Counted from the stretch's first letter, positions 9,703 through 18,739 are shown. The stretch: 64,000 nt of DNA from Oscillospiraceae bacterium (GCA_015065765.1 SVPP01000012.1:1-64000), one strand, 5' to 3'. The notes: generated by a model not told the origin, from the sequence alone. Numbers and translations are program-made.

Positions 9703-9732
9703 ATTATATAATAAACTTGTCTACAATGTCAA
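9703..9732 (-). promoter_or_regulatory. Promoter of the rpmH-rnpA operon
   Basis: TTGACA (9732-9727), an 18-base spacer and TATAAT (9708-9703) on the minus strand, about 115 bases before the rpmH ATG. No DnaA-box cluster or dnaA gene is nearby, so the origin often found next to rpmH is not here. Confidence 0.75.
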
Positions 9733-9856
9733 CACCTTTTTTATTTTTTATTTTTCCGACACCTTACTTCCTACATTTTACAATTTTATTGTGAAAAGGG
9801 TATGAATTTTTTGAAAATTATGATAGTATATACTTATTATACAGGAGGTTATCACA

Positions 9857-10354
9857 ATGAAAGAAATAAACGTAAGAGATATTAAAGAAAATGCTGTAAA
9901 AATGATAAGCGACGATTGGGCACTGCTCACAGCAGGAAACGAAGAAGGCTTCAACACAATGACAGTAAGCTGGGGCGGTATCGGCGAACTCTGGGGCAAG
10001 GATGTGGCTTTTATTTTCGTACGCCCTCAGAGATATACAAAAGAGTTCATTGAAAAAGAAAAGATGATGACACTTTCTTTCTTCGGCGGAGAAAAGAAAA
10101 AAGAAATGGGAATCTGCGGAAAGGTAAGCGGAAGAGATGTTGATAAATTCAAGGAAACAGGACTTACTCCTGCGTTTTCAGACGGCACTGTTTATGTGAA
10201 AGAAGCAGATACTGTTCTTATCCTCAAAACAATTGCCAGAACAGAAATGACACCCGATTCTTTCCTTGACAGTTCAATTGATGAAAGCTGTTATCCGTAC
10301 AAGGACTATCATATAGTATATATTGCTGAAATCGTGAAAGTGCTCGAAAAATAA
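9857..10354 (+). CDS. Flavin reductase-like (FMN-binding split barrel) protein
   Basis: 165 residues with the flavin reductase-like pattern: WALLTAGNEEGFNTMTVSWGGIGELWGK near the N-terminus, an FVRPQRYTKEFIE segment, then MMTLSFFGGEKKKEMGICG, characteristic of small clostridial FMN-binding split-barrel proteins. These proteins reduce or bind flavin in the cytoplasm; the substrate is not predictable. A strong AGGAGG site lies eight bases before the ATG. It stands alone between the divergent rpmH promoter and the 5S rRNA gene. Confidence 0.8.
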   Translation: MKEINVRDIKENAVKMISDDWALLTAGNEEGFNTMTVSWGGIGELWGKDVAFIFVRPQRYTKEFIEKEKMMTLSFFGGEKKKEMGICGKVSGRDVDKFKETGLTPAFSDGTVYVKEADTVLILKTIARTEMTPDSFLDSSIDESCYPYKDYHIVYIAEIVKVLEK

Positions 10355-10401
10355 CACGAAAAAATTTTTTTGAAAAAATTGAAAAAATTTTCAAAAAACT
10401 A

Positions 10402-10430
10402 TTGCATTTTTCGAAAAGTAGTGATATAAT
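10402..10430 (+). promoter_or_regulatory. Promoter of the 5S rRNA gene
   Basis: TTGCAT (10402-10407), a 17-base spacer and TATAAT (10425-10430). The region just upstream (about 10360-10401) is a series of A and T tracts resembling an UP element. Transcription would begin near 10437, about 50 bases before the mature 5S. Confidence 0.85.
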
Positions 10431-10485
10431 AGCAAAGTCGTCAGGGCGACAGACACTCGTAAGAGCGGAAATCAGTCCTGAAAAG

Positions 10486-10600
<115 letters not shown>

Positions 10601-10610
10601 ACAATGGAGT

Positions 10611-10638
10611 AGCCACCCAGTAGGGTGGTTATTTTTTT
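10611..10638 (+). terminator. Rho-independent terminator of the 5S gene
   Basis: Stem AGCCACCC / GGGTGGTT with a four-base loop followed by a run of eight T, ten bases after the 5S 3' end. Confidence 0.9.
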
Positions 10639-10665
10639 ACTCAGAAAAGATAAGGAGTTTTCATA

Positions 10666-10914
10666 ATGGTCTATACATACCGTACACAGGGCACTTGTGC
10701 CAGAACAATTGACATTGAACTTGAGGACGGAATCATCAAGGAAATCAGATTCGGCGGAGGCTGCGCAGGCAACACTCAGGGTATCGCAAAGCTTGTAGAA
10801 GGAATGAAGGCTGAAGAGGTTATCGGAAAACTTGAAGGCATCAGATGCGGTTTCAAATCCACCTCCTGCCCCGATCAGCTTGCAAAGGCACTCAGAATTG
10901 TTCTTGAAAAATAA
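10666..10914 (+). CDS. TSCPD domain-containing protein (TIGR03905 family)
   Basis: 82-residue cytoplasmic protein with the family pattern: YTYRTQGTCARTIDIEL, FGGGCAGNTQGIAKLVEGM and the name-giving STSCPDQLA near the C-terminus. The domain is also found as a C-terminal module of some vitamin B12-dependent ribonucleotide reductases; the free-standing form has no assigned function. Three cysteines (in GTCA, GGCAG and SCPD) could bind metal. AAGGAG precedes the ATG by about ten bases. It is read from its own unit after the 5S terminator. Confidence 0.9.
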   Translation: MVYTYRTQGTCARTIDIELEDGIIKEIRFGGGCAGNTQGIAKLVEGMKAEEVIGKLEGIRCGFKSTSCPDQLAKALRIVLEK

Positions 10915-10931
10915 TTGAAACAAAAAAAGAA

Positions 10932-10961
10932 AACCGATGGAATGTGAAAATTCCATCGGTT
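10932..10961. terminator. Bidirectional terminator
   Basis: Stem AACCGATGGAA / TTCCATCGGTT with an eight-base loop, flanked by A-runs on the left and T-runs on the right, so it can serve both the TSCPD gene and the converging 10968-12038 gene. Confidence 0.9.
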
Positions 10962-10967
10962 ATTTTT

Positions 10968-12038
10968 TTATTTCCAGATAACTGAAACATTCATGTCGTC
11001 TACAGTGACTTCCATTTCATCTGAATATTCTTCTGCTGCTTCAAGGAATGCATTCATCATTGCCTCATCTTCAAACTGAATTGTGCTTTCCATTGCAAGG
11101 TCCTTAGGATCCAGTCCCGGTCCGAAACGGAATCCACACATCCACCAGTGACGCATTTCTTCTCTTTCAATCAGCGTCTCTTCACCATTTTTCAAAGTAA
11201 TTGACATATCCAGCATCTCTTCATCTGTTGCGCAGTTGTAAGAAAAAGCATTTTTGTCCGTCTTATTGTAGATGCCGAGTTCTACTCCGTTGAGTCTCCC
11301 AAAGCCATAGTTACCCTTCCAGAACTGGAACATCCAATGTTTTCCGCCATGCTCAAACTTAACCCTCACAGTGTCGGTATCCATAAATCCCATACCGCCC
11401 ACTATATCATAAAGAATTGAATATCCCATATCACGCATCCACACATTCTGAGGAGTTGTAATGGTATAATTTTTCGCATCGTAGTCAAAACCGATACCCA
11501 TCAGACCGTTATTATCTTTACCGTAAAGCTTACCTGTTTCTTTATCGTACCTGATTCCCGTAAAAACAACATTGGTATTATTGTTATTATCAACATAGTC
11601 ACAACATATATAGTATATGTTCTCTTCACCTTGCAGAGGCATAAGATAAACATACAGGTCATACATACCGTTTGTCACGTGATTAAGAAAATTTCTTATT
11701 GTCCCTTCAGGAAGAGCACTGTTGATAAGCTTTTTCGCCGCATCACAAACTGCCTTTTTGATAGGACTTACATCAGCTTCTTTTCTTTCAGGTTTTTCTT
11801 CAGGCGAATTGTATACAGGAAGATTATTTATCGCATCAATAATTTCCTGACTTTCGCTCGTTCCTGTCTTAGTCTCATTGACAATATTACTGACAATAAG
11901 AGTAATAACCTCTTCTGTTTCTTCATTCAGAAAAGCTGACGTTACCGACATGTTTTCCTGCTCAGCCACATTACCTGCAGGAACAAGAGCGGTAGTAAAT
12001 ACCATTACAATTGAAATTAAAAAACTCAGAATTTTCAT
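10968..12038 (-). CDS. Unrecognised secreted protein
   Basis: 356 residues from ATG 12038; AGGTGAT seven bases upstream favours this over an ATG six codons earlier. The N-terminus (MKILSFLISIVMVFTTALVPAGNVA) is a signal peptide, with no lipobox cysteine. The mature part begins with a low-complexity acidic stretch rich in Glu and Thr, then an alpha/beta-looking region with YYICCDY, WMRDMGYSILYD, WMFQFWKGNYGFGRLNGVELGIYN and RHWWMCGFRFGPG. The segment FQFWKGNYG...LGIYN recalls DUF4474-type domains of clostridial secreted proteins, but that assignment is only a suggestion. It stands alone between two terminators or promoters. Confidence 0.75.
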   Translation of the reverse strand: MKILSFLISIVMVFTTALVPAGNVAEQENMSVTSAFLNEETEEVITLIVSNIVNETKTGTSESQEIIDAINNLPVYNSPEEKPERKEADVSPIKKAVCDAAKKLINSALPEGTIRNFLNHVTNGMYDLYVYLMPLQGEENIYYICCDYVDNNNNTNVVFTGIRYDKETGKLYGKDNNGLMGIGFDYDAKNYTITTPQNVWMRDMGYSILYDIVGGMGFMDTDTVRVKFEHGGKHWMFQFWKGNYGFGRLNGVELGIYNKTDKNAFSYNCATDEEMLDMSITLKNGEETLIEREEMRHWWMCGFRFGPGLDPKDLAMESTIQFEDEAMMNAFLEAAEEYSDEMEVTVDDMNVSVIWK

Positions 12039-12115
12039 ACCGAAATCACCTGTCATTTATCAGAATAACAAAGCAAGTATAACATATATATGACTAAACA
12101 TTTTCTTAAAAATTA

Positions 12116-12916
12116 TTAAATTTTCTCAAAAGAAGATTTAAGGAATGCTTTCAGCTTATCTGACTTCGGATTTTCAAAGAGTTCTTCAGGTGCACCCGCT
12201 TCCTCGATCACACCGTCAGCCATATATATAATAGTATCTGAAACATTCTTTGCGAATTCCATTTCATGTGTTACAACAATCATAGTTTTGCCTGCATTTT
12301 TAAGTTCTCTGATTACCTTTAGAACTTCGCCTGTAAGTTCAGGGTCGAGTGCTGATGTGGGCTCGTCAAAGCAGAGAACATCGGGTTCAAGAGCAAGAGC
12401 TCTTGCGATTGCAACACGCTGCTGCTGACCGCCTGAAAGCTCGCAAGGATAAGCGAGTGCCTTCTCAGAAAGACCTACCTCAGAAAGAAGCACATCTGCA
12501 TTCTTAGAAATAGCTTCAACGGCTTCCTTCTTTGACTTATACTGAGAAGTACCCTTTTTAATTTTTTCCGTTTCAAGAAGTTCTGCAGCAAGAGTAAGAT
12601 TTCTTTTTACATTATACTGAGGAAAGAGATTGAATGACTGGAAAACAAGGCCGAAATGAAGTCTGTTCTGTCTTATCTCCTCATCACTTGTTTTTGTGTG
12701 GCTTTCAGCATCAAAAATTGCTTTTCCGTTAAGGGAAATTGTTCCTACATCGGGAGTTTCAAGGAAATTCAGACAACGAAGGAGTGTTGTTTTACCTGAG
12801 CCGGACGAACCGATAATTGCGACAACATCGCCTTTTTCCATTGAAAAATCTATACCTTTGAGAACTTCGGTTTTACCGAAACTTTTACGGATATTTTTAA
12901 CTTCAAGTAAAGACAT
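12116..12916 (-). CDS. Polar amino acid ABC transporter, ATP-binding subunit
   Basis: 266-residue ATPase of the GlnQ/HisP class that powers uptake of a polar amino acid. It shows Walker A GSSGSGKTT, the Q-loop FQSFNLFPQ, signature LSGGQQQR, Walker B VLCFDEPTSALDP and the switch His in VVTHEME. An insert of about 25 residues (around 115-140, rich in Lys) makes it longer than Bacillus GlnQ. It is the last gene of a binding protein-permease-ATPase operon, starting 11 bases after the permease stop. Confidence 0.95.
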   Translation of the reverse strand: MSLLEVKNIRKSFGKTEVLKGIDFSMEKGDVVAIIGSSGSGKTTLLRCLNFLETPDVGTISLNGKAIFDAESHTKTSDEEIRQNRLHFGLVFQSFNLFPQYNVKRNLTLAAELLETEKIKKGTSQYKSKKEAVEAISKNADVLLSEVGLSEKALAYPCELSGGQQQRVAIARALALEPDVLCFDEPTSALDPELTGEVLKVIRELKNAGKTMIVVTHEMEFAKNVSDTIIYMADGVIEEAGAPEELFENPKSDKLKAFLKSSFEKI

Positions 12917-12927
12917 AACGTGTCACC

Positions 12928-13614
12928 TCAAATCTTGAAATAGCTGAGTTTCTTCTCAACTTTGTTAAAGAGAACTGTAAGAATTCCGCTGAATGCAAGG
13001 TAATAAACACCTGTGAAGAAAAGAGGCCAGAGCTGACCTGCAATACCCTGAGAGCCTTTAAGGAATGCCTGACCTGCCCAGATAACTTCCTGCAGAGCAA
13101 TAATTCTTGCAAGAGATGTATCCTTGACAAGAGTGATGATTTCATTTGACATTGGCGGTACTATTCTCTTTACCATCTGCAGAAGTGTAACCTTGAAGAA
13201 AATCTGCTTTTTGGACATACCGAGCACCTGTCCTGCCTCCTGCTGTCCCACAGGAACACCCTGAATACCGCCACGGTAAATCTCTGAGAAATAGCACGCA
13301 TAGTTAATAATAAATGCTACTGCAGAAGCTACAAATCTGCCTGCTTCACCGCTTCCCCATATAGGATTTCCGAAAGCAATACCGGGAAGATAATAGATAA
13401 TAAGAAGTTGGAGCATGAGAGGTGTACCTCTGATAATCCAGACAAAGGTTTTCACCACACCGCTCAACGGCTTAAAGCGTGACATTGAGCCGAAAGAAAT
13501 TATAAGTCCAAGGGGGATTGCACCAAGTAAAGTTACCGCAAAAAGTTTGAGAGTCTGAAGGAATCCTATGTTCAGCGCCTCAAAAACTATAGGGAACTGT
13601 TCTGCAAATGTCAT
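12928..13614 (-). CDS. Polar amino acid ABC transporter, permease
   Basis: 228-residue inner-membrane subunit of the HisM/GlnP family with about five hydrophobic segments. The N-terminal FLQTLKLFAVTLLGAIPLGLI, FVWIIRGTPLMLQLLIIYY and the coupling helix EAGQVLGMSKKQIFFKVTLLQ match the family pattern. As the only permease in the operon it should form a homodimer. An AAGGATG site precedes ATG 13614. A hairpin lies between it and the binding-protein gene upstream. Confidence 0.95.
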   Translation of the reverse strand: MTFAEQFPIVFEALNIGFLQTLKLFAVTLLGAIPLGLIISFGSMSRFKPLSGVVKTFVWIIRGTPLMLQLLIIYYLPGIAFGNPIWGSGEAGRFVASAVAFIINYACYFSEIYRGGIQGVPVGQQEAGQVLGMSKKQIFFKVTLLQMVKRIVPPMSNEIITLVKDTSLARIIALQEVIWAGQAFLKGSQGIAGQLWPLFFTGVYYLAFSGILTVLFNKVEKKLSYFKI

Positions 13615-13652
13615 AAAATTACATCCTTTTTATCTTTAATAACACGCCAAAA

Positions 13653-13680
13653 ACAGAGAGCATCATAAGGTGCTCTCTGT
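13653..13680 (-). terminator. Intercistronic stem-loop between binding protein and permease genes
   Basis: A perfect 10-bp stem ACAGAGAGCA / TGCTCTCTGT with an eight-base loop and a T-run on the minus strand. Within the operon it probably acts as a partial terminator or 3' stabiliser, giving more binding protein than membrane subunits. Confidence 0.7.
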
Positions 13681-13707
13681 TTTCTGAAATTCAATTTAAG
13701 TGTTTAC

Positions 13708-14493
13708 TTATTTTGTGATGATAGCTGCCTGTACGCCGTACTGAGAAGCAATTTCCATCATCTTGCCGTTTTCAAGGCATTCATCGAAGAATGCGTTGAT
13801 TTCTGCAACAAGGTCTGAACCCTTACGGAAGCCTACGCCGTATTCTTCTGAGTTGAGACCAACTGTGTATGTAAGATCAGCATAGCCTGTGCCTTCGCCT
13901 ACCATTGCACCTGCCATAAGTGAGTCGATGATAGCTGCATCACATGTGCCTGCTTTAACCTCTGTAAGAGTTGTAGCCTGGTCCTTAACGGGAGTAAACT
14001 TGAAGCCGTTTGCTTCAGCCATATCTTCGCCTGCTGAACCTGCTTCAACTGCGAACTGAAGGTCCTTGCAATCTTCTGCTGTCTTGTATTTATCAGCATC
14101 CTCTGCAGGAACAACAACTACCTGTGCGTTGTTGCAGTAAGCCTGTGAACAATCCATAGCTGCGAGAACATCCTCACGAAGAGTCATACCGTTCCATACG
14201 CAGTCAATGCTCTTACCGTCAAGTTCGAGAGCTTTGTTATCCCAGTCGATTTCAACGAATTCAACCTTTACGCCAAGTCTTTCAGCGAAAAGTTTTGCCA
14301 TGTCAGCGTCAAAGCCGATCCATTCTGTTGAATCCTTTGATTTCTTGTAGTCCATGGGCTCGAAGTCTGTGATACCTACAACGAGTGTACCCTTTTCCTT
14401 AACGTATTCCATGTCTGATGCGTTACTGCCGCAACCTGCAAATGTAAGACACATAAGAAGGCAAGCCATTACCAATGCTAAAATCTTTTTCAT
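13708..14493 (-). CDS. Polar amino acid ABC transporter, substrate-binding lipoprotein
   Basis: 261-residue family 3 solute-binding protein. The signal peptide MKKILALVMACLLMCLTFAGC ends in the lipobox FAGC, so the mature protein is lipid-anchored at the outer face. Family segments GTLVVGITDFEPMDYK, WIGFDADMAKLFAERLGVKVEFVEIDWDNK and the central NGMTLREDV are seen. The usual arginine of the ligand pocket is in TLRED. The ligand is most likely glutamine, cystine or another polar amino acid. First gene of the operon, with a promoter at 14544-14573. Confidence 0.95.
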   Translation of the reverse strand: MKKILALVMACLLMCLTFAGCGSNASDMEYVKEKGTLVVGITDFEPMDYKKSKDSTEWIGFDADMAKLFAERLGVKVEFVEIDWDNKALELDGKSIDCVWNGMTLREDVLAAMDCSQAYCNNAQVVVVPAEDADKYKTAEDCKDLQFAVEAGSAGEDMAEANGFKFTPVKDQATTLTEVKAGTCDAAIIDSLMAGAMVGEGTGYADLTYTVGLNSEEYGVGFRKGSDLVAEINAFFDECLENGKMMEIASQYGVQAAIITK

Positions 14494-14543
14494 TTTAATA
14501 TCCCCTTATCAATTAATGGATTTTAATGCGTTACCGCTTTATC

Positions 14544-14573
14544 ATAGTAACACATTAATACGATGTTTGTCAA
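14544..14573 (-). promoter_or_regulatory. Promoter of the amino acid ABC operon
   Basis: TTGACA (14573-14568), an 18-base spacer and TACTAT (14549-14544) on the minus strand, about 50 bases before the ATG. Confidence 0.65.
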
Positions 14574-14584
14574 TAGTCTGTGAA

Positions 14585-15415
14585 TTATTTGTTATCAACG
14601 TGCACATCAATTTTCTGATAAGGAATCTCGATACCGTTTTCGTCAAATGCTTTCTTTACGCCTTCAAGAAGGTCGAAATAAACAGCCCAGTAATCGCTTG
14701 TTTTGCACCATACACGGTAAACAAAAGTAAGAGCACTTGCTGAATGTTCAACAACTCTTGCCTGAGGGGCAGGTTCAAGAATTGTGTTTTCAGTCTTTTC
14801 AGCAACTGAATAAAGAACGCTCTTAACCTTTTCAATATCGCTGTCGTATGCAACATTTATATTGAGGTCAACTCTTCTCAAATCCTTTGTTGTGTAATCA
14901 GTAAGCTTCTGATTTGAAATTACAGAGTTGGGAATCTGAATAACCTTGTTGTCAATTGTGAGAATTTTTGTGTAGAAAATATTGATAGCTTCAACTGTAC
15001 CCTGAGCATCGGCTGTTTCAATATAATCACCGACCTTAAAGGGCTTGAACACAAGGATAATGAATCCGCCTGCAATGTTACTGAGGCTTCCCTGAAGAGC
15101 AAGACCGATTGCAAGACCTGCAGAACCGATTACTGCCACCATTGATGCCATAGGAATACCTACTATAAGTGCTGCAGCAATTACGATAACTATTTTAAGA
15201 GCAATCACAATAAAGCTTTTAAAAAATGTTCTTGCTGTAGGGTCGATTTTCTCGTAGAATTTTGACTTCTGAAATTTTTTGCCTAAAAAGTTGACAAGCT
15301 TGAAGCCGATAAGCAGCACAACAACTGCCACAACAAGCTTCACTCCGCTTTCCATGCAAAAAGCAATAATTTTGTCCTTAAGCACATTCAATGCTTCCAA
15401 TAGTGTGTCTTTCAT
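14585..15415 (-). CDS. mscS: Small-conductance mechanosensitive channel, MscS family
   Basis: 276-residue homo-oligomeric membrane channel that releases solutes on hypo-osmotic shock. Three hydrophobic helices (about 22-42, 68-88 and 95-118) are followed by the pore-helix segment GSAGLAIGLALQGSLSNIAGG and the beta-domain FKPFKVGDYI, then the cytoplasmic alpha-beta domain. The final EIPYQKIDVHV matches the usual IPFPQ-type C-terminus. Size is typical of MscS (about 280). It is a single-gene unit divergent from the ECF S-component gene. Confidence 0.95.
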   Translation of the reverse strand: MKDTLLEALNVLKDKIIAFCMESGVKLVVAVVVLLIGFKLVNFLGKKFQKSKFYEKIDPTARTFFKSFIVIALKIVIVIAAALIVGIPMASMVAVIGSAGLAIGLALQGSLSNIAGGFIILVFKPFKVGDYIETADAQGTVEAINIFYTKILTIDNKVIQIPNSVISNQKLTDYTTKDLRRVDLNINVAYDSDIEKVKSVLYSVAEKTENTILEPAPQARVVEHSASALTFVYRVWCKTSDYWAVYFDLLEGVKKAFDENGIEIPYQKIDVHVDNK

Positions 15416-15512
15416 AATAAAAATCCTCCTTGGGTTTTATATTATAAAAATTTTAGCACATTAAAGTTAAAATTTCAATACATTATGTATTTATATTTCA
15501 GCACTTTTTATC

Positions 15513-15541
15513 TTTACAAAATTGTTTTCAAGTAGTAGAAT
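15513..15541 (+). promoter_or_regulatory. Promoter of the ECF S-component/GH116 unit
   Basis: TTTACA (15513-15518), a 17-base spacer and TAGAAT (15536-15541). The predicted leader is only about 25 bases, so no riboswitch fits between it and the start codon. Confidence 0.65.
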
Positions 15542-15572
15542 CATTGTTAGTAAAACATCAGGAGATGATATT

Positions 15573-16103
15573 GTGAACAAAAAACTTACCAAAACAGTAT
15601 TTACCGCTTTATTCATGGCTTTGTGCTGTGCCGGAACCTTTATACATGTACCGTCACCCGGTACAACAGGTTATCTCAACCTTGGTGATTGCTTCGTTGT
15701 TCTTTCAGGTTGGATGCTGGGACCTGTTTACGGCTTTCTTGCAGGCGGTATCGGCTCTGCGATTTCCGACCTTGTTCTGAGCTACGCTTCATACGCTCCC
15801 GCAACTCTCGTTATCAAGGGATGCATGGCATTGGTCGCATACTTTATTTATAAAGCACTCATGAAAGTAACCAGAGATAAATTTGTTTTCCCATGCATTA
15901 TCAGTGCTGTTGTTGCTGAAATTATAATGATTGGCGGATACTACCTTTATGAATCGTTACTTGCAGGCAACTTTGTTTCATCACTTGCAGGAATTGCAGG
16001 GAACTCCGTCCAGGGACTCTTCGGAATAATCGTATCGGTTATTATTATGGGAATCCTTGAAAAAACAGGACTAAAAAATACTTTTCTCAGAAATATTAAA
16101 TAA
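15573..16103 (+). CDS. ECF transporter S component
   Basis: Membrane substrate-capture subunit of an energy-coupling-factor transporter. I start it at GTG 15573 (176 residues, MNKKLTKTVFTALFMALCCAGT) because AGGAG lies eight bases upstream; the frame is open to 15522 without support. Five to six hydrophobic segments and the pattern GYLNLGDCFVVLSGWMLGPVYGFLAGGIGSAISDL place it in the PF07155 (riboflavin/vitamin-type) group. The EcfA/EcfA'/EcfT energising subunits are not in the window, so it is of the group II shared-module kind. It is followed 12 bases later by a GH116 glycosidase, an unusual partner for a vitamin transporter. Confidence 0.9.
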   Translation: MNKKLTKTVFTALFMALCCAGTFIHVPSPGTTGYLNLGDCFVVLSGWMLGPVYGFLAGGIGSAISDLVLSYASYAPATLVIKGCMALVAYFIYKALMKVTRDKFVFPCIISAVVAEIIMIGGYYLYESLLAGNFVSSLAGIAGNSVQGLFGIIVSVIIMGILEKTGLKNTFLRNIK

Positions 16104-16115
16104 GAGGTATTCATC

Positions 16116-18608
16116 ATGGCAAAAATCACTACTCAAAAAACTCACAAAAGCGGTATTGCTCTGGGCGGTATCGGCAGCGGAAGTGTAGAGCTTCTGCCTG
16201 ACGGCGAATTTCATTTCTGGCAGATTGCCAATCCTGAACGCTTAACAAGAGTTTCAGGAGACAAAAAGGTTGATGACGGCGAAATGCACACAGGTGCACT
16301 GTCTTTCTGGGTGAGATCAGAAGATGAGAAAGGCAAAATTATTGTGCGTAAGCTTGGAATGAAAACAGACCCCGAGGATTTCTCACACAGAATGTTTGCA
16401 TGGAACAAGAGCGTAGAAAGAATTGATTTTGACGGAAGATTTCCTGTATGTAATATTGATTACGTCGATTCTCTTCTCCCTGTCAGCGTAAAATTAAAAG
16501 CAGTAGTGCCCTTTGTCCCTCATGAATCAGACATTTCATCAACACCGGGATTTTATCTTGATTATACTTTTGAAAATCCCACATCTGAAGAAATAAAGGT
16601 AAGCCTTTTAGGAACCCTTAATCCATCTTTCGCAAACAATGATACGGAGAGCAGATTCTCTTTGATTCAAAAAGATGATATGACAGGTGTTTTCATGTAT
16701 CCGGCAACAAAAAATGATTCGCCCGACAACGGCAACGTCTGTCTCTCTGTCAGCGGTGAAGGTGAAAAATCCTACATTCTTTCTGATTTCAGAAAATACT
16801 TAAGCGAATACATCGCATGGTCTGAGAATTACGGAGTTTCGCAGGAATCTGTTCTTTTCTCATTCAGAGAAAAAGGTGTTCTCCCCGACATCGCAACAGC
16901 AGAAAAACCTGAAGCAATCCCGGAAAATATTCAGGAACTTTCAGACGATGAAATTGAAAGACTTTACAATATATATTCAGAATATCCTTTTGCTATTTCT
17001 CTTCTTAACCGTATCAGACACTCAATGCCCGATTTTCCTGAAAGCATAGAAAAGAAAAAGAATTTTCTCGGATTTATCGCAATGCAAACTGAAAGAATGG
17101 AAAACTCCTATGGTTCTTCTGCACTCTGTTCTTCTCTTACACTTGCTCCCGGTGAAAGAAAAACAGTAAGATTCATTCTCACATGGTACTTCCCCAATCA
17201 TTTCACTGAAGACGGTAAAAGATTAGGTCACTACTACGAAAACCTTTTTGCTTCAGCAAAAGAAGCAAACATTTTCCTTCTTGAAAAATCAGATATGATT
17301 TTCAGCAAAGCTTCCGATTTTTCAGATTTAATCTTTGATACAAGCCTTGCATCTTATTATCCCGATTCATGGTCAAGCCACCTTTCAACAATTGTCAAAA
17401 GTGCATGGTATCTGAAAGACGGCAAATTCGGATTATGGGAAGGTCTTGGCTATTGCGGTTTTCACACAACCGACATTACATATCACGCGTCCTTCGGTCT
17501 GTTGGCACTTTTCCCTGATCTGCAGAAAAAACAGATGAAAATGGGTGCTGCTTTCCAACGTGAAGACGGCAGGGTTCATCATTTTTTCACTCCCGACCTT
17601 GATCACGTTGACGACGGTTTCGACAGAGTTGACATGAACATGCAGTTTGTTCTCATGGTGCTTCGCGATTACCTTTATACAGGTGACAGAGAATATCTTG
17701 ACAGCCTTTATGAGAATGTATGGAGAGCTATGGATTCAATCGAAGAACTTGACAAAGATGGAGATGCTCTCCCTGACTACGATACAAAGCGCAACACTTA
17801 CGATGCATGGAATTTTTCAGGAACACCTGCTTATATTTCAATTCTCTGGCTTTCAGCACTGAATGCAGCGGTTAAAATTGCTGAAATCAAAGAAGACAGA
17901 AAGAGAAGTAAGAAGTGGTCATCTCTTCTTGAAAAAGGAAAGAAATCACTTGAGGAAAGACTCTGGAACGGTGAATATTACAATCTGTGGAAAAATGACG
18001 AGCAGACAGACGAATGTCTCATGACAGACCAGCTTGACGGTGAATGGTTCCTGAGAGCCACTGGCCTTGAGGGTAACTTCACAGACGAAAGAGTGAAAAA
18101 TGTTCTTTCACTTATTTTCGAGAAGAACTTCGATGAAGAAGCAGGACTTGTAAACGCATCATGTCCTGTCGGAAAGCATACAGGACTTTTCACTCACAAG
18201 AACTGTCAGGCCGAGGCTGTGTGGACGGGTATCGGTTATGTTTTCGCTTCTCTTGCGATTTCTGCAGGAATGAAGGAAACTGCCGACACAATCGTAGAAA
18301 CAATCCACAACAATCAGTTAAGACTGGGTTATTTCTGGGACCATTGGGAATGCGGACACCACTATACAAGACCTATGGCAAGCTGGACAACCTTGAATGC
18401 TATGCTGGGACTGTTTGTTGACAGCGAAAAGAAAATTATCCGCATGTCACCGAAAGAAACAGACATCTCTCTTCCCCTTTGTACATGTGATTTCCTTGCA
18501 AAAGTGACTTTCAGTGAAAACACATGCACTCTTGATATGATGAAAGGCAATACCGCTTCATGGAATATAGTTCTTCCCGAAGGAATGTCTCTCAGAATCA
18601 ATAAATAA
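16116..18608 (+). CDS. GH116 family beta-glycosidase (GBA2/DUF608 type)
   Basis: 830-residue glycoside hydrolase with an N-terminal beta-sandwich (GGIGSGSVELLPDGEFHFWQI near residues 13-36) and a C-terminal (alpha/alpha)6 catalytic domain. By comparison with characterised GH116 enzymes the nucleophile should be Glu442 in LWEGLGY and the acid/base Asp563 in TYDAWNFSG; both are present. Known members hydrolyse beta-glucosides, beta-xylosides or glucosylceramide. There is no signal peptide, so it acts on imported glycosides in the cytoplasm. It follows the ECF S-component gene by 12 bases and ends before a terminator. Confidence 0.93.
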   Translation: MAKITTQKTHKSGIALGGIGSGSVELLPDGEFHFWQIANPERLTRVSGDKKVDDGEMHTGALSFWVRSEDEKGKIIVRKLGMKTDPEDFSHRMFAWNKSVERIDFDGRFPVCNIDYVDSLLPVSVKLKAVVPFVPHESDISSTPGFYLDYTFENPTSEEIKVSLLGTLNPSFANNDTESRFSLIQKDDMTGVFMYPATKNDSPDNGNVCLSVSGEGEKSYILSDFRKYLSEYIAWSENYGVSQESVLFSFREKGVLPDIATAEKPEAIPENIQELSDDEIERLYNIYSEYPFAISLLNRIRHSMPDFPESIEKKKNFLGFIAMQTERMENSYGSSALCSSLTLAPGERKTVRFILTWYFPNHFTEDGKRLGHYYENLFASAKEANIFLLEKSDMIFSKASDFSDLIFDTSLASYYPDSWSSHLSTIVKSAWYLKDGKFGLWEGLGYCGFHTTDITYHASFGLLALFPDLQKKQMKMGAAFQREDGRVHHFFTPDLDHVDDGFDRVDMNMQFVLMVLRDYLYTGDREYLDSLYENVWRAMDSIEELDKDGDALPDYDTKRNTYDAWNFSGTPAYISILWLSALNAAVKIAEIKEDRKRSKKWSSLLEKGKKSLEERLWNGEYYNLWKNDEQTDECLMTDQLDGEWFLRATGLEGNFTDERVKNVLSLIFEKNFDEEAGLVNASCPVGKHTGLFTHKNCQAEAVWTGIGYVFASLAISAGMKETADTIVETIHNNQLRLGYFWDHWECGHHYTRPMASWTTLNAMLGLFVDSEKKIIRMSPKETDISLPLCTCDFLAKVTFSENTCTLDMMKGNTASWNIVLPEGMSLRINK

Positions 18609-18623
18609 ACAAAAATAAAAAAT

Positions 18624-18654
18624 ATGCCGTGAAGACATCTGCTCTTCACGGCAT
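18624..18654 (+). terminator. Terminator after the GH116 gene
   Basis: Stem ATGCCGTGAAG / CTTCACGGCAT with a nine-base loop, 15 bases after the stop; the T-run is weak (TATTCATTAC), with an A-rich flank upstream. Confidence 0.7.
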
Positions 18655-18710
18655 TATTCATTACAAAATAAAAAAATACTATATATAATGAAAAATATTT
18701 ACTTTACCCC

Positions 18711-18739
18711 TTGACAAGCCGGATTATTCATGATAGAAT
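18711..18739 (+). promoter_or_regulatory. Promoter of rpoBC
   Basis: TTGACA (18711-18716), a 17-base spacer and TAGAAT (18734-18739). The 5' leader would be about 165 bases. The gene-free stretch 18609-18910 contains the GH116 terminator, this promoter and the A/T-rich leader; no L10-type leader structure or small ORF with a ribosome-binding site was recognised. Confidence 0.75.

Noticed and set aside
9455..9860. Replication origin next to rpmH
   Set aside because: No dnaA, dnaN or cluster of DnaA boxes is visible; the neighbour is a flavin reductase-like gene.
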